Source of the DNA: Ruegeria marina
Lineage (GTDB): Bacteria > Pseudomonadota > Alphaproteobacteria > Rhodobacterales > Rhodobacteraceae
DNA length: 64,000 bases
NCBI RefSeq assembly: GCF_900101475.1
Contig: NZ_FMZV01000009.1
Location: 124,001 to 188,000, forward strand
Direction of reading: 5' to 3'
Shown one piece after another: positions 45,972 to 54,587 of the stretch. A program made the translations under genes and the position numbers. The number at the start of each line of letters is the position of its first letter. The stretch's first letter is position 1. The notes beneath the pieces are model-generated. The model saw nothing but the letters and a program-made list of their open reading frames with translations, made no database searches and was not told where the DNA came from.

Positions 45972-47624
45972 ATGACCGATCTGCAAAGGTTCCGCCGCGA
46001 TCCCGCAGAGGTCATGCGCCTCACACGTATGGGTGCGGCGCATCCCACGCGGTTGTCTTTCCTGCGGGTTCTGCTGCGTCGTCTCCGGGACCAGGGCTGG
46101 TGCTTCGACCGCCCGGTATTCGAATTCGATGCGGCGGGCGTCGGCAGGGCCGTTTACCGCGCCGTCGGACCCGAGCGGTCCTACAGTCTTGTCGCCTTCG
46201 GTCACGACCTTCCTGAAGACCAGCGCTCGGACAGGGTGATCGCAACCGCCTGGGACGCGACATTCGCGCTGTTCGACGGTACGCCCGACGAGGCAGACCT
46301 TGAACGCCTTGCCGCGAATGTTCCCTTGCAGGAGGCCGGACGGATCAGCCCGCGCGAACTGTCCCTCAGCCGGGCCAACCGGTCTGTCCGGCTGTTCGAG
46401 CATGTCGTGCAGCGATTGTCGGAAGGCCGCCAGCCGGACGCGGACAAACTGGCCGAGACCGGTTATCTGATGCGGACCACCGCGGTTTATGGATCGGGAA
46501 AGTTCGGCGCGGCATCCCGTGACGGCATCGCGGACCGGATGGAACTGAAAGCGCCGTTTCAGGCGGAGATGCTGTCAGTCTGGTTGACCCGGACGTTCAT
46601 CGTCGACCTGGTGGAGCACATGGCGCGCGCGCGCGGCGGCGACCGGGCGACGCGGCTCGATCCCGCGATGCGACGAATGCTCGGGGTTGGCAACTCCACG
46701 GGTCTCGGCATGGCGCCTTTTCTCGTGCGGCATCCGGTGCTTCTGAACAACTGGATGGCGGCCCGCGAAGAAGCCCTGGCGCGCGTGCGCGCAAAGGAGC
46801 AGGCCGAGGATGCCGAGGTTGCGGATTTCATGGATGCGCTGGCCACCGCACAACTGAATGCGCGTCTTTGGCAAAGCGCGCACCCGGTGCAACAGAAGAA
46901 GCTGGCGGATCTGAGATCCGGGCTGGACCAGATCGCAGCCCATGTCTCGGGCGCGTGGGACCGCAAGGGTGGCCATCCCTGGGACATGCTCTGGCGCTGG
47001 GGGGAGACACGGCTTGCCGCCGAGGCGCAGGAGGCGCTGCTCGGGTTGATGCTCGAACCGCACGGGGCGCTGGTGGACGATCTCCAGGATACCATGAGTG
47101 ACGACTCGCCCGTGCTTGCCATCGATGGCGCGATGACCGCGGGCACGCTGCGGGCGCTGCTGCGTCGTGACTATGCCTGGGCGCTGGGAACCGACTATGG
47201 CGCTCGGGACAATTGCGCCCGTTTCTGGTACGTGTCCGAGGACAAGCTGGAGCCGCGTCTTGGCGAACGGCATGAAGAGCCGGGAGCCGACAAGGAGTTG
47301 CCGCTGGACATCGGACGGCAGGCGGCAGCGCTGGACAGCGCGTTGGGGAACCGGCCGGCGGATGAGCCCATCGCCTGGCTTCTGCTGAATGCGCCCGAGC
47401 ATCGCCTGATGGTTCGCCGGGTACAGTTGGCGCAGGGCAGGCCCTTTGCCGAGATCCGCGACAATCTTCTGTCAGCCGACCTGCTGCCGATCGACATGTT
47501 GCGCTGCAAGCTGGCCTTCTTTGGTGCGACACGTTTCGACCCGCGCTCGGATCGTTGGGTCAGGATCAGCCTGTTCCAGAACGCGCCTCATCCCGACGAA
47601 CTGCAAGGGGAGGCTGGGCTTTGA
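45972..47624 (+). CDS. Unrecognised 550-aa protein of the catabolic operon
   Basis: I do not recognise this protein. It starts MTDLQRFRRDPAEVMRLTRM, has no signal peptide or membrane segment, and is rich in Arg, Ala, Leu and acidic residues, so it is probably cytosolic. Distinct conserved-looking stretches are RTTAVYGSGKFGAASRDGI, QAEMLSVWLTRTFIVDLVE, GVGNSTGLGMAPFLVRHP, DYGARDNCARFWYVSEDK and LAFFGATRFDPRSDRWVRIS. It sits 19 bases after the M19-like gene and overlaps the DUF3726 gene, so it is a member of the operon. An enzyme role is likely from context only. Confidence 0.8.
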   Translation: MTDLQRFRRDPAEVMRLTRMGAAHPTRLSFLRVLLRRLRDQGWCFDRPVFEFDAAGVGRAVYRAVGPERSYSLVAFGHDLPEDQRSDRVIATAWDATFALFDGTPDEADLERLAANVPLQEAGRISPRELSLSRANRSVRLFEHVVQRLSEGRQPDADKLAETGYLMRTTAVYGSGKFGAASRDGIADRMELKAPFQAEMLSVWLTRTFIVDLVEHMARARGGDRATRLDPAMRRMLGVGNSTGLGMAPFLVRHPVLLNNWMAAREEALARVRAKEQAEDAEVADFMDALATAQLNARLWQSAHPVQQKKLADLRSGLDQIAAHVSGAWDRKGGHPWDMLWRWGETRLAAEAQEALLGLMLEPHGALVDDLQDTMSDDSPVLAIDGAMTAGTLRALLRRDYAWALGTDYGARDNCARFWYVSEDKLEPRLGERHEEPGADKELPLDIGRQAAALDSALGNRPADEPIAWLLLNAPEHRLMVRRVQLAQGRPFAEIRDNLLSADLLPIDMLRCKLAFFGATRFDPRSDRWVRISLFQNAPHPDELQGEAGL

Positions 47625-48325
47625 GCGTTGAAATGAACGACCCTACACAGCTTGCCTCGCAATCCGCCGGTTTCGACTGCGGGCAAGTTTCGCTGTCCTT
47701 GCCGGAAATCGGATCGCTCGCGTCCCGGGCGGCACGTGGCGCGGGTTTTGGCTGGGGGCTGGCCGAGGAGGCGGGCATGGCCGCGCAATGGCTGGCTCGG
47801 GCCGGGCTTGATTGGCCCACGGCGTTCCTGTCCTGCCTCGAAGGAGACAAGGGCGTGGATTTCAGACCGAGACCCGGAGCCTGGGAAGCGGACGGGCCGG
47901 CCTGTGGTCTGAGGATCGGCGTCGCGCTTTCGGATTTTGCCACCTTGCCGGAGGGCCCGGCCCGAGTCCTGTCGCTTGGCAAGGTTCTGAATGCCCTTCT
48001 GGTGGTGCCGTTTGTTTCACAGGCAGCGCTGAAAGTCGCCACTCCGCTCAGGTTGGAGATGGACGGTATCCCGGTCGCCTGGATCTCGGGCGATGCTCTT
48101 GTTCCGGCCGCCGGAGGTATTCCGGTCCTGCCGCTGTGCGATCTGCGCGTCGTTCGGGCTGCCGACAATTTCCCGCCTGCTGGCCGGGACCCGGTGGGTG
48201 ACCAGAACTTTCCCATCCCTGCCGCCCTATGGGGCCGTCTCGACCGGCTGGCGCTGGGAATGACCGTTCCGGCCACAGAGCAATCACTGTCAGGGGCAGG
48301 CGCCGGAGTAAGCGACAATGACTGA
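47621..48325 (+). CDS. DUF3726-family protein
   Basis: The 234-aa protein has the DUF3726 features SLSLPEIGSLASRAARGAGF and GWGLAEEAGMAAQWLARAGL near the start and a C-terminal domain with GIPVLPLCDLRVVRA. The family has no known function. The start chosen is TTG at 47621, because AAGGGGAGG ends 7 bases upstream and the TTG overlaps the previous stop as TTGA; the ATG at 47633 would leave 19 bases of spacing. Its genes occur with the 550-aa neighbour here, suggesting they act together, perhaps as subunits. Confidence 0.72.
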   Translation: MSVEMNDPTQLASQSAGFDCGQVSLSLPEIGSLASRAARGAGFGWGLAEEAGMAAQWLARAGLDWPTAFLSCLEGDKGVDFRPRPGAWEADGPACGLRIGVALSDFATLPEGPARVLSLGKVLNALLVVPFVSQAALKVATPLRLEMDGIPVAWISGDALVPAAGGIPVLPLCDLRVVRAADNFPPAGRDPVGDQNFPIPAALWGRLDRLALGMTVPATEQSLSGAGAGVSDND

Positions 48326-48343
48326 GGAACGGAAAGATTACCG

Positions 48344-48368
48344 GGAACGGCCGGATCACGGCGGTTCC
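48344..48368 (+). other. Hairpin between the enzyme genes and the binding-protein gene
   Basis: GGAAC (48344-48348) pairs with GTTCC (48364-48368) and GCCG (48350-48353) with CGGC (48359-48362), with a G-G mismatch and a 5-base loop; TTTCT follows. It may be a partial terminator or an mRNA stabiliser that sets different levels for enzymes and transporter. Confidence 0.5.
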
Positions 48369-48412
48369 TTTCTGCAACCAAGACCACAAAAACCCGACTG
48401 GGAGACTGAAAA

Positions 48413-49372
48413 ATGAGGAAGATCCTACTCGCCACCGCGTTCAGCGCCTTTGCGCTTCCAGCTGCCGCACAGGATTGCGGGGACGTTTCGCTGGCTGAAA
48501 TGAACTGGGCTTCGGCTTCGATCATTACCAAGATCACCGAATTCCTGATGACTCAGGGATATGGCTGTAACGTCACCGTGGTTCCGTCCGCGACGACGAC
48601 GGCCATCACGTCTCTTGCCGAAAACAACGAGCCGGATGTCGTACCCGAACTGTGGATCAACTCGGCCCCGCTCTACCAGAAACTGGAAGCCGAGGGTAAA
48701 GTCCGCAAGGCTGCCGATGTCTTCTCGGACGGCGGCACCGAGAACTGGTTCGTGCCCGACTATCTGGTGGCGGAACACCCCGAACTGGCAACCATCGAGG
48801 GCATCCTCGCCAACCCCGCTCTGGTCGGTGGCAAGTTCCACAACTGCCCGGATGGCTGGGGCTGCCGGATCGCCAACGACAACCTGATCAAGGCCTTCGA
48901 TTTCGCCGGCCACGGCATGGAGGTCTTCAACCACGGTTCCGGCGAAACCCTGGCGGCCGCGATGGCCTCGGCCTATGAGGCGCGCGAGCCGTTCTTCGGA
49001 TACGAATACGGCCCCAGCGCCGTTCTTGGCCGCTACAACATGGTGGCGGTGGACATGGGTCCGCATGACCCGGAAATCCACGCCTGCAACCAGACGGTGG
49101 ACTGCGCCACGCCCGGCAAATCTGCCTATCCTGCTGCGCCTGTTCTCACGGTCGTTACCTCCGACTTCGCCGAGCGGAACCCGGAAGTCTTCGAACTGGT
49201 CAGCAACATTTCTTTCACATCGGCAGAGATGAGTACGCTTCTGGCCTGGCAGACCGACAATGGCGCTTCGGCCGAAGAAGCAGCTGTTCATTTCCTTACC
49301 CAGAACAAGGACACATGGATGAACTGGGTGAATGAAGCCGCAGCGGCGAAGCTGGGGGCGATTTTCAAGTAA
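48413..49372 (+). CDS. Glycine-betaine-type ABC transporter substrate-binding protein
   Basis: The 319-aa periplasmic protein has a signal peptide (MRKILLATAFSAFALPAAAQ) and an OpuAC/ProX-like domain: MNWASASIITKITEFLMTQG, ALIT-type TTAITSLAENNEPDVVPELW, HGMEVFNHGSGETLAAAMAS and FEYGPSAVLGRY-like region. Several Trp/Tyr (NWASA, LWINSAPLY, NWFVPDYL) could form the cation-pi cage used for quaternary amines. GGGAGACTGAAAA precedes the ATG. It is the first gene of the importer part and is flanked by two hairpins. Confidence 0.92.
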   Translation: MRKILLATAFSAFALPAAAQDCGDVSLAEMNWASASIITKITEFLMTQGYGCNVTVVPSATTTAITSLAENNEPDVVPELWINSAPLYQKLEAEGKVRKAADVFSDGGTENWFVPDYLVAEHPELATIEGILANPALVGGKFHNCPDGWGCRIANDNLIKAFDFAGHGMEVFNHGSGETLAAAMASAYEAREPFFGYEYGPSAVLGRYNMVAVDMGPHDPEIHACNQTVDCATPGKSAYPAAPVLTVVTSDFAERNPEVFELVSNISFTSAEMSTLLAWQTDNGASAEEAAVHFLTQNKDTWMNWVNEAAAAKLGAIFK

Positions 49373-49377
49373 ACCAC

Positions 49378-49416
49378 ATCAGGGGGGCGATCCGGCGCAC
49401 GGGCTGCCCCCCTGAT
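49378..49416 (+). other. Hairpin between the binding-protein and permease genes
   Basis: ATCAGGGGGG (49378-49387) pairs perfectly with CCCCCCTGAT (49407-49416) around a 19-base loop; no U-tract follows. Such intercistronic stems often stabilise the upstream message, raising binding protein over permease. Confidence 0.6.
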
Positions 49417-49451
49417 CTGTATCCGACACAAGGGAGCGGGACGGGCGGACA

Positions 49452-50516
49452 ATGGCGACTTATGACTTCATTTTCGACGGCCTTGGCCTGCGCCACTGGT
49501 GCGGAGGCGGCGGCGAAAGCAGCGGCGGGCCGATGACAATGGAACAGCTTCTTGCCGGGGGAGCCAAGGCTGGATCCGGTGAGGAGGCGTTCAGCCTTTC
49601 CGACGTTTGGAATTTGCCGTTTCCCTCGCTGGACGCGCTGAACGCTGCCTGTCCCGCGATCGCGCGCACCCGGGACATGACGCGCGGCGTCGAACAGAGT
49701 TTTCTTTCGGTCAAGGACGGCCTCAAGGTCGTTCTCGATCCGTTGACGCAACCGCTCAGCTGGCTGCTGGAAGGCGCGCTGTTCCTGTTCCAGTGGACGC
49801 CCTGGTGGGTAATGATCCCATTTTTGGCACTGGTGGTCTATTACGCTTCGAAATCGGCCAGTCTGGTCGGGTTCGTTGTCGGTGCACTCTGCTTTCTTGC
49901 CTTCATCGACCACTACAGCTTTGCCATGCAAACCTTGTCGATCATCTTCGTCTGCGCCGTTCTCTGCGTGCTTCTCGGGGTCCCCATAGGCATTGCCATG
50001 TCCCGAAGCGACGGCCTGCAGAGGGCGATGATTCCCGTGCTCGACATGCTCCAGACCTTGCCAACCTTCGTCTATCTCATCCCGCTGATCTTCCTGTTCT
50101 CGGTGACCGAGCCAAAGCTCTACGGGATAGCCATCATTCTCTACGCCATCGTCCCGGTGATACGCCTGACCGATCTTGGCATCCGCCTTGTCGACAAGGA
50201 AGTGATCGAGGCGGCAGACGCTTTTGGCATGACCAAACGGCAGAAACTCTACGGCGTCGAGATTCCGCTGGCGCTGCCGAACATCATGGCGGGCGTGAAC
50301 CAGACCATCATGATGAGCCTCGCGATGGTCGTCATCGCCAGCCTGGTGTCGGCACCCGGACTCGGCGTGCTGGTCCTGCGCGGCATTCGCAACCTCGAAC
50401 TTGGCGTCGGGCTGGTCGCTGGCCTTGGCATCGTGTTGCTGGCCGTGATTCTGGATCGCGTCACCAAGGCGGCGCTCGCGAGGGTCAATGCCGCCAGTTC
50501 GGTGCCAAGGCACTGA
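49452..50516 (+). CDS. Glycine-betaine-type ABC transporter permease
   Basis: The 354-aa protein resembles ProW. It has a long N-terminal non-membrane part (about 1-105, with a Gly-rich stretch near residue 18) and then about seven membrane segments. The inner-membrane coupling motif is EAADAFGMTKRQKLYGVEIP LALPNI region near 255-280. It lies 79 bases after the binding-protein gene and 13 bases before the ATPase gene. With these it forms an importer for a betaine-like compound; the substrate is not shown by sequence. Confidence 0.92.
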   Translation: MATYDFIFDGLGLRHWCGGGGESSGGPMTMEQLLAGGAKAGSGEEAFSLSDVWNLPFPSLDALNAACPAIARTRDMTRGVEQSFLSVKDGLKVVLDPLTQPLSWLLEGALFLFQWTPWWVMIPFLALVVYYASKSASLVGFVVGALCFLAFIDHYSFAMQTLSIIFVCAVLCVLLGVPIGIAMSRSDGLQRAMIPVLDMLQTLPTFVYLIPLIFLFSVTEPKLYGIAIILYAIVPVIRLTDLGIRLVDKEVIEAADAFGMTKRQKLYGVEIPLALPNIMAGVNQTIMMSLAMVVIASLVSAPGLGVLVLRGIRNLELGVGLVAGLGIVLLAVILDRVTKAALARVNAASSVPRH

Positions 50517-50529
50517 GGAGACCGGACAC

Positions 50530-51594
50530 ATGAACAAGAAAACCCGTATCTCGATCCGCAGCCTCTACAAGATCTTCGGCTCGGACCCCCGGCGCGCTCT
50601 CGAGCTTGTCCGCAAGGGTGTGGGCAAAACCGAACTTCTTGAAAGGCATGGCCATGTTCTCGGGCTGAACGACATCAACGTTGATATAGGCAGCGGCGAC
50701 ATCACGGTCATCATGGGCCTGTCCGGATCGGGCAAGTCGACACTGATTCGCCACATCAACCGGCTGATCGAACCAACGGCGGGAGAGATCATGGTCGATG
50801 GCGAGGACGTCCTGCGCTATGATGACGATCGGCTTCGCGAGTTGCGGCGCAAGCAGATGTCGATGGTGTTCCAGCACTTCGCGCTGCTGCCGCACCGGAG
50901 CGTTCTGGACAACACCGGCATGGCTCAGGCTGTGCGCGGCGCAGACCGCAAGGATTATGAGCGCGAGGCGGCGAAATGGTTGGAAAGGGTCGGCCTTGGC
51001 GGACAGGGCCACCAGTATCCGCATCAGCTTTCGGGCGGAATGCAACAGAGGGTCGGCATCGCGCGCGCCCTGACCTCGAACTCGCCGATCATGCTCATGG
51101 ACGAGGCATTCTCGGCGCTAGATCCGCTGATCCGAACGGACATGCAGGATTTGCTGCTCGAACTTCAGGACGAATTGCACAAGACTATCGTGTTCATCAG
51201 TCACGACCTGGACGAGGCGATGAAACTGGCGGACCACCTTGTCATCCTGAAGGATGGCGCGGTTGTCCAGCAGGGCGAGCCACAGGACATCCTGCTGAAT
51301 CCGAACGATCCGTACATCGTCGACTTTATCAGCGACATCAACCGGGCCCGTGTACTGCGGGTGCGTTCGGTGATGGAGGCCGGTGCTCCCGATCCGGCCG
51401 AGGGCGTTGCCGGCGAGGTCGATGCCGATGATACGCTGGAATCCGTCATCGCGCGGTCCGGCGGTGACACGTCGCACAGTTTCCGTGTGATGCAGAACGG
51501 GCAGCGGGTCGGCGTTCTGAACATGCAGAAGCTTGTACGTGCGCTCGTCCCGACGCGCGCGGCAGAAGGCGGGATGCGCAAGAGGGCAACCTGA
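50530..51594 (+). CDS. Glycine-betaine-type ABC transporter ATP-binding protein
   Basis: The 354-aa ProV/OpuAA-like ATPase has Walker A MGLSGSGKSTLIRHI, signature QLSGGMQQRVGIARA, Walker B PIMLMDEAFSALDPL and the switch His in VFISHDLDEAM. After the nucleotide-binding core the C-terminal part (about 285-354) is shorter than a full CBS pair, so osmotic or cAMP-type sensing may be reduced. The start at 50530 fits ProV (KTRISIRSLYKIFG). Its stop is 4 bases from the convergent OmpA gene, ending the cluster. Confidence 0.93.
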   Translation: MNKKTRISIRSLYKIFGSDPRRALELVRKGVGKTELLERHGHVLGLNDINVDIGSGDITVIMGLSGSGKSTLIRHINRLIEPTAGEIMVDGEDVLRYDDDRLRELRRKQMSMVFQHFALLPHRSVLDNTGMAQAVRGADRKDYEREAAKWLERVGLGGQGHQYPHQLSGGMQQRVGIARALTSNSPIMLMDEAFSALDPLIRTDMQDLLLELQDELHKTIVFISHDLDEAMKLADHLVILKDGAVVQQGEPQDILLNPNDPYIVDFISDINRARVLRVRSVMEAGAPDPAEGVAGEVDADDTLESVIARSGGDTSHSFRVMQNGQRVGVLNMQKLVRALVPTRAAEGGMRKRAT

Positions 51595-51598
51595 CGCT

Positions 51599-52525
51599 TC
51601 AGGGTTGAGGCGCGAGCAGGACCGCCTCGACCCGGCGGTTCGCGTCGCGGCCTTCGGGGGTGAGGTTGGAGGCGATCGGCGCGAGGTAGCCGGCGCCTTG
51701 CGCCTGGAGCCGGTCGGGCGCGATGCCGTATTGTTCGACCAGCCGGTCGCGCACCGCCTCGGCCCTGCGGCGGCTGAGGTCGATGTTTGATTCAAGGCTG
51801 CCCACGTTATCGGTATGCCCGACAAGCGCGAGATTTAGAGCCGGATCTGCGGCAAGAATCTGCGCCAGTTCGCCCAGTGTGTCGAACGGGCCTTCGCCTA
51901 GGGCGCCCGCCCCGGTTTCGAAGTCGAGGCCCGACAGGATGACCCGGCCGCGGGTCTGGAGCCGGCCCATCATGTCGATCGGCGGAGCAGGCTGAACGGG
52001 GGCCGGTGCCACGACGGTTTCATCCTCGGCCTCGGGCGCGCTTCGGGGAAAAACCTGGACCAGCTGGACATAGGCGTCGGGCGGGTTGCGGCTGACCAGC
52101 AGGCTGAGCGCCTCGTCGCCGCGCATGGCCGACAGGAACCGGTAGTCGCGCACGGCGACATACATGTCGGGGCTGGGGATCACCTCGGTCGCGAAGCGGA
52201 AATCGAAGCCGCCGCAGGTCTGCGCGGCGCAATCGAGCAGCAGGTCGAATCCGGCCTCGAGGATCTGGTCGCGCAGGGGGGCAAGGATTTGTAGCGTGGT
52301 CTTGGAGCCGACGCTGATGCGCCAACTGCGTTTCTCGACCCGACCTTCGAGGGTCCGGACGGGGACAGCGCCGTTGGCCCAGACACCTGTCGGCAGGTCA
52401 TAGCTGTCGAGCGCGCGGATCCGTTCGGTCAGCTGGCGGCTGCCCTGCGGCAGGCTCAGGCCAAAGTCCTGAGCCGTTGCCGGAAACGCGGCAAGCGCCG
52501 CGCAGAGGGCGAGCCGGCGGATCAT
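51599..52525 (-). CDS. OmpA-family outer membrane protein
   Basis: The 308-aa protein has a signal peptide (MIRRLALCAALAAFPATAQ), an N-terminal domain without a recognised family (about 20-180, SRQLTERIRALDSYDLPTGV, CAAQTCGGFDFRF) and a C-terminal OmpA peptidoglycan-binding domain (LALVGHTDNVGSLESNIDLS, SNLTPEGRDANRRVEAVLL). It likely links the envelope to peptidoglycan. It overlaps the AhpD-like gene start region by ATGA and is the last of a four-gene minus-strand run. Confidence 0.9.
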   Translation of the reverse strand: MIRRLALCAALAAFPATAQDFGLSLPQGSRQLTERIRALDSYDLPTGVWANGAVPVRTLEGRVEKRSWRISVGSKTTLQILAPLRDQILEAGFDLLLDCAAQTCGGFDFRFATEVIPSPDMYVAVRDYRFLSAMRGDEALSLLVSRNPPDAYVQLVQVFPRSAPEAEDETVVAPAPVQPAPPIDMMGRLQTRGRVILSGLDFETGAGALGEGPFDTLGELAQILAADPALNLALVGHTDNVGSLESNIDLSRRRAEAVRDRLVEQYGIAPDRLQAQGAGYLAPIASNLTPEGRDANRRVEAVLLAPQP

Positions 52526-53094
52526 CGGAACTGCGAATGATACTCGTCGTTGGGCACCATGGCCGTAGCGCTGGCGACCCGGTTCGACATGTTGAAGAAC
52601 CCGGCCACGTTGGCGATGTCCCAGATGTCGCGGTCGGTGAAACCGACATCGCGCAGCTTCTGGCGGTGTTCTTCCTCGATCTCGGCGCTGGCGGTGGTCA
52701 TCCTGGCGGCGAAATCCAGCATCGCCCGCTGACGCGCATCCAGCGGCGCCACGCGATAGTTCATCACCAGCATCTCGCCCAGCTTCGGATCGCCCGACAG
52801 CTGCCGCACCGCTGCACCATGCGCCACGAGGCAGTAGAAACACTTGTTGATCGACGAGACCACTACCGCGATCATCTCGCGCTCCAGCTTGCTCAAGCCC
52901 GACGGCGCCAGCATCAGGTCGTTATACATCGCGGTAAAGGCATTGAGCTTTGCGATGTCGAACGCGTTGGCCTTGAGCACGTTGGGCACCATGCCCAGCT
53001 TTTCCACGCAGATATCGAAGTATTTCTGCGTCTCGGGCGGCAGCGGGTCCACCATCGGCAGGTCGAGTGCGGTAGGGCGGGTCTGGTCGGTCAC
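52522..53094 (-). CDS. Peroxidase-related (AhpD/carboxymuconolactone decarboxylase-like) protein
   Basis: The 190-aa helical protein has the CxxC-x3-H redox site C85-F-Y-C88 with H92, the usual motif of AhpD-like peroxidases, and EREMIAVVVSSINKCFYCLV. It begins MTDQTRPTALDLPMVDPLPP. Such proteins reduce peroxides using thiols. It overlaps both the GNAT gene before it and the OmpA-family gene after it (ATGA in each case). Confidence 0.9.
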   Translation of the reverse strand: MTDQTRPTALDLPMVDPLPPETQKYFDICVEKLGMVPNVLKANAFDIAKLNAFTAMYNDLMLAPSGLSKLEREMIAVVVSSINKCFYCLVAHGAAVRQLSGDPKLGEMLVMNYRVAPLDARQRAMLDFAARMTTASAEIEEEHRQKLRDVGFTDRDIWDIANVAGFFNMSNRVASATAMVPNDEYHSQFR

Positions 53095-53819
53095 GTGGTC
53101 TCTCTCCCTTCGTCGAGCAGGCGGTAGTGATACTCTCCGACGATCTCCATGCCGAGAGAGCGGTAGAGCGCATTGGCGCCCTCATTGGCCTTGGTGCAGA
53201 CCACGCTAAGGGTCTGCGCGCCGTTGTCCAGCGCCCAAAAGGCCGCGCCGCGCATCGCCCATTTGCCCAGGCCCTGGCGGCGCTGGTGGGGCGGGATCTC
53301 GAGCGCGTGCAGCATGGCGACACTATCATGGATGGCGACAAAGGCCACTCCGCCCGGCTTGTCGCGGTGGCGCATCAGCAGGCCGGTCTTGGGTCCCTTG
53401 GTGCGGTCCATCACCGCGAGCCTGCCGGGGCCGATGCCGCCCTGCGCCCAAAGCTCGCGCATGATGGCCAGCGGCTCCCACAGGGTAAAGACGGTGACGC
53501 GGGGGATCGGGATGTCGGTCAGCCGCTCGGCGGCGATGGCGTAGATGTTGACCGGATCGACAATGTCATAGCCGCGTTCGGCCAGTTCTGCGTCCAGATC
53601 CTCGTTCCCCGGGCGCAGCTGGAACAGGGGCTGCTGGCCCATGGCGCGCATCGCATCCTCGGCCGCGCCGATCTCGGCCCCGCTCAGCGGACCCATAGCC
53701 GAGGCGGCCGAGACGCGCTTGCCACCGCCGCGCCCCTCTCGCAGCACGAGATTGCCGCGTGTTTCGATGCGCGCGGCGGGCCATGTGGCGTCGACGACGG
53801 CGAACCAGTCCGGGGTCAT
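53091..53819 (-). CDS. GNAT-family N-acetyltransferase
   Basis: The 242-aa protein has an N-terminal divergent half and a C-terminal GNAT core: AFVAIHDSVAMLHALEIPPH, the acetyl-CoA loop QRRQGLGKWAMRGAAFWAL and VCTKANEGANALYRSLGMEI. Substrate unknown. It is coupled by overlaps to the CinA-like gene upstream and the AhpD-like gene downstream. Confidence 0.87.
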   Translation of the reverse strand: MTPDWFAVVDATWPAARIETRGNLVLREGRGGGKRVSAASAMGPLSGAEIGAAEDAMRAMGQQPLFQLRPGNEDLDAELAERGYDIVDPVNIYAIAAERLTDIPIPRVTVFTLWEPLAIMRELWAQGGIGPGRLAVMDRTKGPKTGLLMRHRDKPGGVAFVAIHDSVAMLHALEIPPHQRRQGLGKWAMRGAAFWALDNGAQTLSVVCTKANEGANALYRSLGMEIVGEYHYRLLDEGRETT

Positions 53820-54538
53820 CCGGCCGTGTCCCGCGCCAGACGTGTGATGGCGGCGTCGATGCGGGCGCCGTCGGTGCCGCGCACGACCACGTTTGCGCCG
53901 AAGGCGCCGTTGATCTGGAACGGGTAGCAGCCGATGGTAAGGTCGGGGAAATCCGCCGCCAGCCCGGACAGTGTCTCGGCAATGTCGCCTTCGCCCCGGT
54001 CGATGCGCAGGGTTTGCGACAACAGCGGCTGGCCGCCGGTCAGCGTTGGCAGGACGCTGGCCACCATCGCCTGGAAGACACTGGGAACGCCGGCCATCAC
54101 ATGCACGTTGCGGATGGTGAAACCCGGCGCGGTGCTGACCGGATTGTCGATCAGCGTGGCGCTGTCGGGGATGCGCGCCATGCGCAGGCGCGCGGCGTTC
54201 AGCTCCAGCCCGGTACGCTGGTAATGCGTTTCGAGCAGGGCGCGCGCATCGGCGCGGATGTCGATATGATCGTCAAAGGCGCGGGCGATGCAGTCGGCGG
54301 TGATGTCATCGTGGGTCGGACCGATGCCGCCGCTGGTGAACACATGGTCGAAGGTTTCGGACAAGGCCTTGACCGCGGCTTCGATGGCGGGGGCGTCGTC
54401 GCTGACGACACGCACTTCCCTGAGGTCGATGCCGTGCTTGGTCAGTTCCCCGGCAAGGAAGTACATGTTGGCGTCGCGGGTGCGGCCCGACAGGATCTCG
54501 TCCCCGATGACCAGCATGGCGGCGGTTGGGTTTGGCAT
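53816..54538 (-). CDS. Molybdopterin-binding-domain protein, CinA N-terminal (COG1058) type
   Basis: The 240-aa protein is a single MoaB/CinA-like domain: MLVIGDEILSGRTRDANMYF, VVSDDAPAIEAAVKAL, TSGGIGPTHDDITADCIA. Family members are ADP-ribose pyrophosphatases or FAD/nucleotide hydrolases; the C-terminal NMN amidase half of full CinA is not present. The start at 54538 (MPNPTAAMLVIG) has a purine-rich AAGAGAGAG upstream. It heads the four-gene minus-strand run and is divergent from sfsA (49 bases). Confidence 0.88.
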   Translation of the reverse strand: MPNPTAAMLVIGDEILSGRTRDANMYFLAGELTKHGIDLREVRVVSDDAPAIEAAVKALSETFDHVFTSGGIGPTHDDITADCIARAFDDHIDIRADARALLETHYQRTGLELNAARLRMARIPDSATLIDNPVSTAPGFTIRNVHVMAGVPSVFQAMVASVLPTLTGGQPLLSQTLRIDRGEGDIAETLSGLAADFPDLTIGCYPFQINGAFGANVVVRGTDGARIDAAITRLARDTAG

Positions 54539-54587
54539 GGCGCTCTCTCTCTTGATCGACCCCTGCCGCAGGTATAGGCCCGGTATC

